A stretch of 64,000 bases of DNA from Arthrobacter sp. AQ5-06 (GCF_003287955.1 NZ_QMKP01000008.1:62001-126000); one strand, 5' to 3'; shown: positions 15,511 through 24,674, counted from the first letter of the stretch. The notes: generated by a model not told the origin, from the sequence alone. Numbers and translations: made by a program.

Positions 15511-17856
15511 CTAGCTATCCTGCCTTGGCTTCGGGTGTGGCCTGGCTTGCTCCACGAGGTCGGTCATCCATGGCCGATGCCCGCGATGAAACGTCATGTC
15601 CTCGGGCAGGCCTTGGACCGAGGCTGTGGAACCGGCGACGTCGATGGTGATGCGGCCGCGGCCCATAGGTGCGTTGGTGATGTGCAGGTGGCCGAAAGAC
15701 TTCGGCAGCGCCGGATCCATCCACAAGCCGCCTTGGGAAACATGCGCATCGTACTGCATCAAGCTCGTTACCAGCAGGATCGGGGCGGTTGCCGCCCATG
15801 CCTGCGGTGAACACGCCGTGGGATAGGGCACGGGCTGGGCGATTTGTTCCCGGCTGAAACCGCAGAATAACTCCGGCAACCGGCCGTTCGAGTACTCGGC
15901 TGCCTCCAGCAATGCTGTGGCGATCCGTTGCGCCTCCGCCACGAAGCCGTAGCGCATCAAGCCGGCCGCAATCAGCGCGTTGTCATGTGGCCAGACGGAC
16001 CCATTGTGGTAGCTCGCTGGGTTGTAGGCGCCCATGTCGCTGGCCAGGGTCCGCACGCCCCAGCCGCTGAACATTTCCGGGGACATCAGGCGTTCGGCTA
16101 CGAGCGGCGCCTTGTCCTCATCCACTAGGCCGAACCAAAGGCAGTGCCCCATGTTGGATGCGCAGGCGTCGACCGGACGCTTTTTGCCATCCAGCGCTAC
16201 GGCGTAGTAGCCGCGCTCGGGTAGCCAGAACTGCTCGTTGAACTGTTTCTTCAGTCGTTCCGCGCGTTCCGCGAGCTCGGCCGCCAGAGACGCATCACCG
16301 GCGTCGTACGCCATCCACGCGCGCGCCATGTACGCGCTGTAAACGTAGGCCTGCACCTCGCATAAAGCGATTGGCGGTTCCGCCAGGGTGCCGTCCGCGA
16401 AGTTGATGCCGTCCCATGAATCCTTCCAGCCTTGGTTGATCAGCCCGCGGTCATTGAGGCGCTCATACTCAACAAACCCGTCGCCGTCTTTGTCCCCGTA
16501 GTCCCGGATCCAGGCCAGTGCACGGTCTGCATGGGGCAGCAGGGCGGCGATGGTATCGGCGGCGAAGCCCCAGCGGCTGACGGCCCCGAGCACGCTCACG
16601 AACAGCGGTGTCGAGTCGACACTGCCGTAATAGGCGGACTTGCCGCCCAGGGACAACCCGCTGGAGACATCGAGTCTGACCTCGTGCAGGATCTTGCCCG
16701 GTTCCTCCTCGCTCATTGGGTCCACCACTTTGCCCTGGCGGTCCGCCAGCGTCTGCAGGGTGCCCAGGGCCAGGGACGGGTCCACGGGCAGCGCCATTTC
16801 TGACGCCCACAGCGAGTCCCGCCCGAACAGGGTCATAAACCACGGCGCCCCGGCGGCAACAACGACGCGCTCCGGATGTTCCGGATCCTCGATCCTCAGG
16901 GCGCCCAGGTCGTCGTAGCTGCGTTGCAGGGTCCGCTCAATGGAGTGGTTGCCCATGTGCAGCACCGGAATCCTGGCCACCCACTCCTGCCGGCGCCGAT
17001 CGCGCGGCGACAGTCCACCCGCATCCGGATGCATGAACAGTGTCACCGGACCAGGCCCCTCAACGGCCGGCACCACCGTGAGCACAGTTTGCCAATGAGC
17101 CTGCGGCGCCACCACCGCCCGGTAAGTCAGAGAATCTGCCTCGACGTCAGCGCCACCGGCCGCGATGACGACCCCCTTGCGGACATCCTCCCAGGCGGCC
17201 CGGATGGTGAGCGAATCACCATCCGACTGGCGGATTTCATCCCAGTGCCGCTGGATCCGCGCCTCCTTCACTTCAAACAGATCGGCGAAATCCGCTTCGA
17301 CGCTGAGGCGGATCACGCATTCGACCGGATCCAGCGAATAATTCCGGACCGTGATCTGCTCCACGAGGCCGGCCCCCACTTCGCGCAGCCGCTCGACAAT
17401 CAGCGGGCTGTCCGCATAGCCGTCCGAGCGGGGAACCCGGCCGACAAACAGTGCCCGGTACGGTTCCTTCGTCTCCGCCGCCAGCGGCTCCAGTGACTGG
17501 CCGTTGATAGTCAGTCTCCAGCAGGAAAGGATGCGGGTGTCCTGAACGAAAACCCCATGCGGATGGTCTGGACGGATGTCCCCGTTCGGCAAAGAGATAC
17601 AGAAGGACGACCCCTCCACCAAAGTGACCGCCCCAGTCCCCAGCGGCCCTGCGGCTGTATCGGCATTCCATCCCGCCACGTCCGGTCCCTTCAACGGGTT
17701 GGCACGGTGCGGCAACGCGGGCCCCGATCCGACTGCCGACCCCGTATTCGTTGGTTCAATCGACGCTACGCTCCTCTGCTGCCCGATGCCAGAGCCGACG
17801 CCGGCAAACGTCTCGATCCCGAGGCTACTGTTTGGCCACAGTACCTCCTCGGTCAC
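15511..17856 (-). CDS. Glycogen debranching-type enzyme (amylo-alpha-1,6-glucosidase family)
   Basis: 781 residues from GTG 17856. An N-terminal beta-sandwich glycogen-debranching domain (about 75-290: FCISLPNGDIRP, FVQDTRILSCWRLTINGQ) is followed by an (alpha/alpha)6 catalytic barrel (about 340-770) with FGRDSLWASEMAL, STPLFVSVLGA, NQGWKDSWDG and NGSVWPHDNALIAAGLMRYG, the acid/base regions of this group. Such proteins act on alpha-glucans or related sugars; the substrate here is unproven. The first 60 residues are unconserved, so a later start is possible. Confidence 0.85.
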   Translation of the reverse strand: MTEEVLWPNSSLGIETFAGVGSGIGQQRSVASIEPTNTGSAVGSGPALPHRANPLKGPDVAGWNADTAAGPLGTGAVTLVEGSSFCISLPNGDIRPDHPHGVFVQDTRILSCWRLTINGQSLEPLAAETKEPYRALFVGRVPRSDGYADSPLIVERLREVGAGLVEQITVRNYSLDPVECVIRLSVEADFADLFEVKEARIQRHWDEIRQSDGDSLTIRAAWEDVRKGVVIAAGGADVEADSLTYRAVVAPQAHWQTVLTVVPAVEGPGPVTLFMHPDAGGLSPRDRRRQEWVARIPVLHMGNHSIERTLQRSYDDLGALRIEDPEHPERVVVAAGAPWFMTLFGRDSLWASEMALPVDPSLALGTLQTLADRQGKVVDPMSEEEPGKILHEVRLDVSSGLSLGGKSAYYGSVDSTPLFVSVLGAVSRWGFAADTIAALLPHADRALAWIRDYGDKDGDGFVEYERLNDRGLINQGWKDSWDGINFADGTLAEPPIALCEVQAYVYSAYMARAWMAYDAGDASLAAELAERAERLKKQFNEQFWLPERGYYAVALDGKKRPVDACASNMGHCLWFGLVDEDKAPLVAERLMSPEMFSGWGVRTLASDMGAYNPASYHNGSVWPHDNALIAAGLMRYGFVAEAQRIATALLEAAEYSNGRLPELFCGFSREQIAQPVPYPTACSPQAWAATAPILLVTSLMQYDAHVSQGGLWMDPALPKSFGHLHITNAPMGRGRITIDVAGSTASVQGLPEDMTFHRGHRPWMTDLVEQARPHPKPRQDS

Positions 17857-18057
17857 CGGGCCGTGAGGTGGTTGGCCCAGGGATGTCGAACCATTGAAAA
17901 GCCGTCGACAGCAACGGCTACGGCATTCTTGATCTGTCCGGACATGTCGCCGCTGACTGGAGCTCCGGCGCCAGGTTTCAGCTGGTCTTCCGGAGCCTGT
18001 TCAGCCTCAACGTGGTTGGCAGGCACTCCGGCGACAGTAGGCTGTTGCGAGGCAAAC

Positions 18058-18900
18058 CTAGCTTTGGTTCCGGATCTCAGAACTCCCGGGTGCCTGTCCG
18101 CCCAGCCGCGCGGTGACTCGGTGCGCCGCGGCTGCGCACGATTCTCCCAGGCTTTGCAGTCTGTCCCGCGAGACTCGGAACCGGGGGGCCGGGATGAGGA
18201 CGGCCGCAACGATATCGCCGCGGTGGTCATATACCGGTGCGGCCACGCCCACTTCATCGATGGAGGACTCGCCGTAGTTGATCGCCCAGCCCCGTCGGGC
18301 GCTATCTTGGAGCCGGATCAGGTAGGCTTCGACGCTGGTTTCATCCAGACCCGGATACGTGATGGCGCCGCTGCGCAGCAGGGCCACGACCCGTTCGGCG
18401 GGTTCCGCGGCGAGGAAGACCTGCACGGAGGAGCTCATGGCATCGTTGTAGCGGGCACCTAACGGCGTTGTGTGTTTGATCTGATGGTGGCTGGCGATCT
18501 GTTCGACGCACATCGATTCGGTGCCGTTCCACACCATGAGGGCACTTGTTTCGCCGGTCTGTTCGGCGAGTTCACGCAGGACAGGATAAGCAACGCGGCG
18601 TTCTTCCAGTTCGGCCAGCAGCGGTCCGGCGACGGCGATCAGCCCCAGGCCCAGGCGGAAGCGCCGCGTCTCCGGATCACGTTCCACCAGGTGTTCCTGT
18701 TCGAAGGTGGAAAGGATCCGCGAAACGGTGCTTTTGTGCAGCCCGACTCTGTTGGCGATCTCGGTGACTCCGAGGAGCGGTTCATCCGCGGTGAAAGTTC
18801 GTAGGACGGCAATGGCGTTGACTATGACGGATGTGCCCTTGGTGTCGCCGTTTCCGTTGGTGTCAGGAGATTCTGCTGGGGTCATGGTGTTTACCATCAT
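18058..18900 (-). CDS. IclR-family regulator, probably of the creatine genes
   Basis: 280 residues; several ATG codons cluster at the start (18900, 18897, 18885). The winged helix is SVIVNAIAVLRTFTADEPLLGVTEIANRVGLHKSTVSRILSTFEQEHLVERD, residues 24-75, and the effector-binding GAF-like domain fills the rest (MSSSVQVFLAA, INYGESSIDEVGVAAPVYD). It lies immediately downstream of creatinase on the same strand, beyond a strong hairpin. The duplicated GTTGC box before the transporter and glyA is the best candidate for its site. Confidence 0.85.
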   Translation of the reverse strand: MMVNTMTPAESPDTNGNGDTKGTSVIVNAIAVLRTFTADEPLLGVTEIANRVGLHKSTVSRILSTFEQEHLVERDPETRRFRLGLGLIAVAGPLLAELEERRVAYPVLRELAEQTGETSALMVWNGTESMCVEQIASHHQIKHTTPLGARYNDAMSSSVQVFLAAEPAERVVALLRSGAITYPGLDETSVEAYLIRLQDSARRGWAINYGESSIDEVGVAAPVYDHRGDIVAAVLIPAPRFRVSRDRLQSLGESCAAAAHRVTARLGGQAPGSSEIRNQS

Positions 18901-18915
18901 TCCGTATGAGGGCCG

Positions 18916-18950
18916 AGAAGCGGCGCCGCGTTGGACGTGGCGCCGCTTCT
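18916..18950 (-). terminator. Strong hairpin between creatinase and iclR genes
   Basis: AGAAGCGGCGCC at 18916-18927 pairs perfectly with GGCGCCGCTTCT at 18939-18950 (12-base stem, 11-base loop). It starts 19 bases after the creatinase stop. On the minus strand no U run follows, so it may only dampen read-through into iclR. Confidence 0.55.
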
Positions 18951-18968
18951 TTGCAGGTCATGGGACGG

Positions 18969-20225
18969 TCAGGCACCCACGATGTTGTACTCCGGGCCGA
19001 ACGGGAACTTGGTGATGTTCTCGGCCCCGTCTTCACCGACCACCAGGATGTCGTGCTCGCGGTAGCCGCCGGCGCCCGGCTGGCCGTCCAGGACCGTGAT
19101 CATCGGTTCCATGGAGACCACCATCCCCGGCTCCAGGACCGTGTCAATGTCCTCGCGCAGCTCCAGCCCGGCTTCACGGCCGTAGTAGTGGCTCAGGACG
19201 CCGAAGGAGTGGCCGTAGCCGAAGGTGCGGTTGGCCAGCAGGCCGTGGCTGACGTAGATCTCGTTGAGCTCGGCGGCGATGTCCTTGCAGACGGCGCCGG
19301 GCTTGATGAGTTCCAGGCCGCGCTTGTGGACCTCGACGTTGATGTTCCACAGTTCCAGGGAGCGGGCATCCGGTTCGCCGTAGAAGAGGGTGCGTTCCAG
19401 GGCGGTGTAGTAGCCGGAGGTCATGGGGAAGCAGTTCAGGGACAGGATGTCGTGTTCCTGGATTTTGCGGGTGGTGGCCCAGTTGTGGGCGCCGTCGGTG
19501 TTTATGCCGGACTGGAACCACACCCAGGTGTCGCGGATTTCGGAGTCCGGGAACGTGCGAGCAATTTCGTGGACCATGGCTTCGGTGCCGATGAGGGCGA
19601 CCTCGTATTCGGTGATTCCTGCGGTGATGGCGTTGCGGATGGCCTCGCCGCCGAGGTCGCCGATTCGTGCACCGTGTTTGATGACCTCGATCTCTTCAGC
19701 GGATTTGATCATACGCTGGCGCATGGCGGCCTGGGCCACGTCCACGAGCCCTGCGCCGGCAAAGGCTGCCTGGATTTTGTTTCGGTTGTCCAGCGGCAGG
19801 GAGTCGTCCTCGACGCCGAGCCGGCGGGCGTTGATGCCGCGGGTACGCAGGGTCTCCTGGATGGCGTGAATGAAGTTGTCCCGGCGCCAGTCCGTGTAGA
19901 CGAGGTTGTCGCCGTAGCTGCGGCGCCAGGGCATGCCGGCGTCGATGTTGGCCGTGATGGTCACGGTGTCGTCCCTGGTGACCACCATGGCGTAGGAGCG
20001 GCCGAAGTAGGTGAAGAGGAAGTCGGAGTAGTACTTGATGGAGTGGTAGCTGGTCAGGACGACAGCGTCCAGGTCCTTCTCGACCATGATGCGGCGCAGC
20101 CCTGCCAGGCGCCGCTCAAACTCGGCATCGGAAAACGTGAGGCTGACTTTCTCGCCGTTGTTCAGGATTTTGAGGCGGTCCAGCTTGGCGACGTCGTTGA
20201 CGGCTTCGGTTTCGGTGCTGGTCAT
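18969..20225 (-). CDS. Creatinase (creatine amidinohydrolase)
   Basis: 418 residues from ATG 20225 with AAAGAAAGG upstream. It is an M24 pita-bread fold protein, hydrolysing creatine to sarcosine and urea without the metal centre of aminopeptidases. The C-terminal half is very close to known creatinases: GINTDGAHN, HDILSLNCFPMTSGYYTALERT, RTFGYGHSFGVLSHYYGREAG, VLEPGMVVSMEPM and GAGGYREHDILVVGEDGAENIT. An upstream in-frame ATG at 20318 would overlap the transporter gene and is unlikely. It is the second gene of a unit with the MFS transporter 58 bases upstream. Confidence 0.9.
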   Translation of the reverse strand: MTSTETEAVNDVAKLDRLKILNNGEKVSLTFSDAEFERRLAGLRRIMVEKDLDAVVLTSYHSIKYYSDFLFTYFGRSYAMVVTRDDTVTITANIDAGMPWRRSYGDNLVYTDWRRDNFIHAIQETLRTRGINARRLGVEDDSLPLDNRNKIQAAFAGAGLVDVAQAAMRQRMIKSAEEIEVIKHGARIGDLGGEAIRNAITAGITEYEVALIGTEAMVHEIARTFPDSEIRDTWVWFQSGINTDGAHNWATTRKIQEHDILSLNCFPMTSGYYTALERTLFYGEPDARSLELWNINVEVHKRGLELIKPGAVCKDIAAELNEIYVSHGLLANRTFGYGHSFGVLSHYYGREAGLELREDIDTVLEPGMVVSMEPMITVLDGQPGAGGYREHDILVVGEDGAENITKFPFGPEYNIVGA

Positions 20226-20283
20226 TGTGGTGATGCCTTTCTTTGGTGCGGTTCTGTAGATGAAGATTTTGGAGCCGGCCGGA

Positions 20284-21639
20284 CTATTCGTGGCGCAGCG
20301 GCTCTTTGCTGGTTTCACGGGAAAGGATGACGGCGACCAGGGAGATGACTGCAGCGCCGACCAGGTACCATGCCGGCGCCAGATCGCTGGCTGTGGCCGC
20401 GATCAGCAGGGTGGCCATGAACGGGGCGGTGCCGCCGAAGAGAGCGTTGGAGAGGTTGAAGCTGACCGCGAAGCCGCTGTAGCGGACGCGGGTCGGAAAC
20501 ATCTCGGCAAGGAAGCTGGGGAGCGTGCCGTCATTGAGGGTGAGCATGGCGCCCAGCAGGATCTGGACCAGGACGATGACCAGGAAGTTTCCGGTTCCCA
20601 GCAGGGCGAAGGCGGGCACCGTCAGCACGATGAAGGTAATGGATGCGGCGATGAGCACCCTCTTGCGGCCGTAGCGGTCCGAGAGCATTCCGGTCAGGAA
20701 GATGAAGCCGATGTACGTCACCAGGGCGATCGTGGTGGCCAGGAAGGATTCGGTTGCACCGAGACCCAGTTCCGAGGACAGATAGGTTGGCATGTAGCTG
20801 AGGATTACGTAAAAGCCGACGGCGTTGAGCAGCACGGCTCCGACGGCCAGAAGCAGCTGACGCCAGTGGTTCCGGAACAGGCTGGACACCGGAGCCTTGA
20901 CGGCCTCGCCCTCGGCGGCCAGTTCGCGGAACACCGGAGTGTCTTCGAGCTTGGTGCGGATGTAGCGTCCAATCAGGCCCATCGGGGCTGCCAGAAGGAA
21001 CGGCAGACGCCAACCCCAGCTTTGCATCGCTTCGGAACTGAGGAGGGCTGTCAGGAGGCCGGCGAGCAGGGAGCCGAGGAGCAGGCCTGCGGCGGTGCTG
21101 GCGGGTACGACGGCGGCGTACAGGCCGCGTTTGTTGGTAGGGGCGTATTCCACCAGGAAGGCAGAGGCGCCGGCGTATTCACCCGAGGCGGAGAAGCCCT
21201 GGGCAACGCGGATGATCAGGAGCAGGATCGGAGCCCAGATGCCGATCGTGTCATAGCCCGGGATCAGTGCGATGCAGAACGTCGCCCCGGACATGATCAG
21301 GATTGACAGGGAAAGTGCGTTCCGCCGGCCAACCTTGTCGCCGATATGGCCCCAGACGAAACCGCCGAGCGGCCTCACCAGGAACGATATCGCGAACAGG
21401 GCGAAGGTCAGTAGAAGCCCGGTCTGGGGATTGGATTGGGGGAAGAAGACCGCGGCAATTGTTGCGGCCAGATAGCCGTAGACGGCGTAGTCGAACCATT
21501 CGACGAAGTTGCCGATGAAGCTTGCCATGATGACCCGCCGGCGGGTGTCCTTGCTGACTCCGTCACCGTTGACGTGCAGTGGCTGGCCGTTCGTCGGCAA
21601 GGGAGGGCCTGCGGGCATCGAAGTTGTTTCGTTACTCAT
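20284..21639 (-). CDS. MFS transporter, metabolite:H+ symporter type, probable creatine importer
   Basis: 451 residues, twelve transmembrane segments. The MHS/ProP-like subfamily marks are SFIGNFVEWFDYAVYGYLA, FLVRPLGGFVWGHIGDKVGRR (loop 2-3 motif), RVAQGFSASGEYAGASAFLVEYAP and the second-half loop SDRYGRKRVL. ATG 21639 is used (GGTGGAC upstream). It is the first gene of the unit with creatinase, so creatine or a related betaine or sarcosine is the likely substrate. A three-part GTTGC box lies 21-48 bases upstream of its start. Confidence 0.88.
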   Translation of the reverse strand: MSNETTSMPAGPPLPTNGQPLHVNGDGVSKDTRRRVIMASFIGNFVEWFDYAVYGYLAATIAAVFFPQSNPQTGLLLTFALFAISFLVRPLGGFVWGHIGDKVGRRNALSLSILIMSGATFCIALIPGYDTIGIWAPILLLIIRVAQGFSASGEYAGASAFLVEYAPTNKRGLYAAVVPASTAAGLLLGSLLAGLLTALLSSEAMQSWGWRLPFLLAAPMGLIGRYIRTKLEDTPVFRELAAEGEAVKAPVSSLFRNHWRQLLLAVGAVLLNAVGFYVILSYMPTYLSSELGLGATESFLATTIALVTYIGFIFLTGMLSDRYGRKRVLIAASITFIVLTVPAFALLGTGNFLVIVLVQILLGAMLTLNDGTLPSFLAEMFPTRVRYSGFAVSFNLSNALFGGTAPFMATLLIAATASDLAPAWYLVGAAVISLVAVILSRETSKEPLRHE

Positions 21640-21659
21640 GTGTCCACCAATAATTTTGG

Positions 21660-21687
21660 GTTGCATTGAACGCAACGCTGTTGCATT
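21660..21687. promoter_or_regulatory. GTTGC triple-box operator, transporter side
   Basis: Pattern GTTGC-N7-GCAAC-N3-GTTGC at 21660, 21672 and 21680; the repeat GTTGCATT recurs 20 bases apart, two helical turns. An identically spaced copy lies at 21803. Probable IclR binding site for the creatine unit. Confidence 0.6.
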
Positions 21688-21802
21688 AGACTAGGCGTGA
21701 CGTAGACCACAGTCAAGACACTTTTCTGTATTGCTGCGTTAATTTATCCGTGAAGCGTCAACTGCCGACCGTGATTGAAGCAATACGTCAGGTGGCTCCA
21801 GA

Positions 21803-21830
21803 GTTGCAGACAACGCAACACGGTTGCAAA
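21803..21830. promoter_or_regulatory. GTTGC triple-box operator, glyA side
   Basis: Same GTTGC-N7-GCAAC-N3-GTTGC arrangement at 21803, 21815 and 21823, 143 bases from the first copy and 41 bases before the glyA remnant start. Confidence 0.6.
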
Positions 21831-21870
21831 TATCATCCCGCTGTTTCACTTTGAACTGAAAGAGATCACC

Positions 21871-22422
21871 ATGACGGGCACCCTCAGTGACTCCCTGGCC
21901 GGAGTCGACACCGAGGTTGCGCAGGCCAGCGGACAGGAACTCATCCGCCAGCAGTCAACTCTGGAGATGATTGCCTCGGAGAATTTCGCCCCGGCGACAG
22001 TCATGGAGGCGCAGGGTTCGGTCCTGACGAACAAGTACGCCGAGGACGATCATCTGGTGGACATGGCAGAGGTGGAGGCCCTGGCTCTCGAGTACCGCCC
22101 GAAGCTGATCATCGCCGGCTGGTCCGCCTACTCCCGCCAGCTGGACTTCGCCGAGTTCCGCCGGATCGCCGACCTGGTGGACGCCTACCTCATGGTCGAC
22201 ATGGCCCGCTTCGCCGGCCTCGTGGCCGCAGGGCTGCACCCCAACCCGGTGCCGTACGCCGACGTCGTCACCACCACCACGCACAAGACCCTCGGCGGCC
22301 CGCGCGGCGGAGTCATCCTCGCCAAGGAACAGTACGCGCGCAAGATCAACAGCGCCGTGTTCCCCGGCCAGCAGGGCGGCCCGCTGGAACATGTCATCGC
22401 TCCCGTGAAGTCCAGGACCTGA
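21871..22422 (+). pseudogene. glyA: Serine hydroxymethyltransferase gene with internal and 3' deletions
   Basis: The N-terminus is normal ([25 protein letters not shown]) with ATG 21871, but NKYAE is joined directly to [13 protein letters not shown], an in-frame loss of roughly 90 residues that removes YxGG and the cofactor-binding LAHGGHLTHG region. The PLP lysine region [13 protein letters not shown] remains, while the conserved VDMAH is VDMAR. After GGPLEHVIA the similarity stops and six unrelated codons end the frame; about 180 C-terminal residues are gone. The 183-residue product cannot be active. Its place beside creatinase fits a lost sarcosine-to-serine branch. Confidence 0.85.
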
Positions 22423-22580
22423 CGTTGGACGATATTGATTGGCGGACCGGCACCTTCACGATCACCGGGAAAGGCGGCCGGATCGAACGCATGCCGCGGC
22501 CGGTGGATGCTGGTGCCGCTGTCGTGGACTACCTCCGAAACGAGCGCCCCGCGTCAAGATGGTTTGGTCCCGCTGCTTGA
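22407..22580 (+). pseudogene. Tyrosine recombinase (phage-type integrase) fragment
   Basis: In the frame beginning near 22407 the translation runs [51 protein letters not shown], then TGA at 22578-22580. The LxLDDIDWRxGxxxIxGKGxRxxxxPxP pattern is the middle of the catalytic domain of XerC/XerD-like recombinases and transposon integrases. The N-terminal domain and the C-terminal HxLRH...Y box are absent. It abuts the broken end of glyA, so a recombinase-bearing element once lay here. Confidence 0.75.
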
Positions 22581-22668
22581 ACCGTTGTAGGCGGCCTAAC
22601 CCCACGGTAGCGTTCTGTCGCTGGGAAATGCTGATAGCCCGGCAGCTGGTTCCGTGTCAGGATCAGGT

Positions 22669-23604
22669 ATGCCACGCCGCCTGATGCTGCTTGATACTGC
22701 GTCCCTGTACTTTCGCGCATTTTATGGCTTGCCGGACACGATCCGCCGCACTGACGGAACGCCGGTGAACGCCGTTCGCGGCCTCCTGGACATGATCGCC
22801 CGCCTCATTACGGATTACGGGGCAACGCATCTGATTGCCTGCTGGGACGACGATTGGCGTCCGCAGTGGCGCGTGGACCTGATTCCGACCTACAAGTCGC
22901 ACCGGGTCGCCGAACTTGTGTGGGATGCCCCCGACGTTGAGGTCGTACCGGACGGGCTCGAGGCGCAGCTTCCGATGATTCGCCGCGTCCTCGAGCTCGC
23001 CGGCATCGCCGTCGTCGGGGCTTCTGAACACGAAGCCGACGACGTCGTCGGCACGTACGCCAGCCACGCGGACCTCCCCGTCGATGTGGTCACCGGCGAC
23101 CGTGATCTTTTCCAGACAGTCAACGACGACCGTCAGGTGCGGGTGATCTACACCGCGCGGGGCATGAGGAACCTCGAAGTCGTGACGGACGCCGTCGTCG
23201 TCGGGAAGTACCGGGTACTGCCCGAACAGTATGCCGATTACGCGACCCTTCGCGGCGACGCCTCCGACGGGCTGCCAGGCGTGGCCGGCATCGGCGAGAA
23301 GACCGCAGCGTCGCTCCTTGGCCAGTACGGCACACTGGACAACTTGCTTGCTGCAGCAGCCGACGGGGGAGGCGGGGTGTCCGCCTCTGTGCGGTCCAAG
23401 CTCGCCGCGGGCGCCGACTACCTCAGGGTAGCGCCCACCGTGGTGAAAATCGTGCGCGCCCTCAACCTTCCCACCCTCGAGGAAGCGGGCGCCCAGTTGC
23501 ACCCTGTCGACGGCGAACCGCGCGCCGAACTGGAGCGTCTTGCCGTCGAATGGAACCTTGGCGGCTCGGTCAAACGGCTGCTGGACGTGCTTGAGCGGCA
23601 GTAA
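22669..23604 (+). CDS. 5'-3' exonuclease (FEN-like, PolA N-terminal type)
   Basis: 311 residues from ATG 22669. Metal ligands and core motifs of the 5' nuclease family are visible: LMLLDTASLYFRAFYG, ACWDDDWRPQWR, YKSHR, EHEADDVVGTYA, VVTGDRDLFQTV, and the helix-hairpin-helix GDASDGLPGVAGIGEKTAASLL. It resembles the first 300 residues of polA, which is present intact at 44461, so this is a separate single-domain nuclease for RNA-primer or flap removal. Confidence 0.88.
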   Translation: MPRRLMLLDTASLYFRAFYGLPDTIRRTDGTPVNAVRGLLDMIARLITDYGATHLIACWDDDWRPQWRVDLIPTYKSHRVAELVWDAPDVEVVPDGLEAQLPMIRRVLELAGIAVVGASEHEADDVVGTYASHADLPVDVVTGDRDLFQTVNDDRQVRVIYTARGMRNLEVVTDAVVVGKYRVLPEQYADYATLRGDASDGLPGVAGIGEKTAASLLGQYGTLDNLLAAAADGGGGVSASVRSKLAAGADYLRVAPTVVKIVRALNLPTLEEAGAQLHPVDGEPRAELERLAVEWNLGGSVKRLLDVLERQ

Positions 23605-23806
23605 CGGGGCAGCAACTCGCCTTGGCGGCACGGGCCGGCACCAGCGAAATCGCGGACGCTGACGCCACCCGTATGGGGCGTCCCGGGCTGAATCCCCGCC
23701 AGGGGAAAGTACGTCCGACCACGGAACCATAGAACGGAACGCATAGGCGTGAGTTGAATTTTATTAGGACCGGCAAGCTGGACTGGATCTAACGTGATGA
23801 ACCGGT

Positions 23807-23917
23807 GCTGACGAGCACGGCGGCCGCATTGTCGAAATCGGGAACCTTGCCGAGTTCGTCGCTGCGGGCGGCCGATATGCCATGCTGTGGAGGGCCTGGA
23901 ACGGCGCCGCGCTCTGA
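23807..23917 (+). pseudogene. C-terminal tail of an ABC transporter ATPase
   Basis: Frame 23807-23917 reads ADEHGGRIVEIGNLAEFVAA, then GGRYAMLWRAWNGAAL and stop. HGRIVExGxxxELxAxGGRYAxLWxAW is the universal C-terminus of exporter-type ABC ATPases, just after the H-loop. Two stop codons sit right upstream and nothing earlier of the gene is recognisable. Confidence 0.6.
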
Positions 23918-23929
23918 CGCGCTGGTTGC

Positions 23930-24511
23930 TCAGTCAGCTGCCGAGAGGAACCGTCCGTTCCTGATCCGCGACGGGCCAAAGACGACGGACAGCGGGGCAA
24001 TGGTCCGCGGTCCGCGTTCCCGCGACAGTGGACGGCCGACGGCGACGTGGGGCACCCAGTGCGGATACCGGTAGCCCAGCGCCGCTGAGCTGAGGATGAA
24101 GTCGTCCACATTGTCCACGAGGAGCCGGTCCAGAAGATCGTGCAGGCCCTGCACCAGGGACACCTGGTAGTCGCGTACGCGACGGGGCACGTCCACTTCG
24201 AGCCCGGAGATGCCTCCGCCACCCAGCACGATCAGTTGTTCCGAGGTACCCGCAAACCCGTCCAGTACGGGCAGGCCCTGCAACCAGCCCGTTGTGTGCC
24301 GGACGGCATCACCGGCCGAGGTGATTCCCTTGGTCCAGTCCGCGACGTCCTGCGCAAAATCAGCCAGGATGCCGATATGCAGCAGCGTCAGGTGCAGCCC
24401 CTGCGGCCTGCGCAGTCCATTGACATAGCTGCCCAGCGCCTCGTAGTCAGAGGGGCCTGATCCCACCGTGAGCACGGGAACCTCCACTGTGATGCGCGGA
24501 AGCGGCTGCAC
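23930..24511 (-). CDS. 2H phosphoesterase / 2'-5' RNA ligase-like protein
   Basis: 193 residues from GTG 24511, six bases after AGGAGG. The two His motifs of the 2H superfamily are present as HLTLLHIG and HVAVGRP (general HxT/S form; the second is HVA). Such proteins open cyclic phosphates or act on 2'-5' linkages in RNA; the biological substrate is not known. Divergent from the EF-G-like gene 163 bases away. Confidence 0.65.
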   Translation of the reverse strand: MQPLPRITVEVPVLTVGSGPSDYEALGSYVNGLRRPQGLHLTLLHIGILADFAQDVADWTKGITSAGDAVRHTTGWLQGLPVLDGFAGTSEQLIVLGGGGISGLEVDVPRRVRDYQVSLVQGLHDLLDRLLVDNVDDFILSSAALGYRYPHWVPHVAVGRPLSRERGPRTIAPLSVVFGPSRIRNGRFLSAAD

Positions 24512-24674
24512 GCGGACCTCCTCACAGTGGCACGGACTCCTGGGCTCTGGCTGCAATTATCCTCCGCCGCGGCCGCCTCGTCCGGGTGGACACTCTTGCC
24601 CTTGCGCCCGCCAGGGTGTCGAATCAGAGAACACGATTCGGCCCGGTTCATGGCAAAGACGCCAGGAGGTTCCC

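Noticed and set aside
22669-23604. Exonuclease gene as a polA fragment
   Set aside because: It is complete with start, helix-hairpin-helix and natural C-terminus; polA is intact at 44461.
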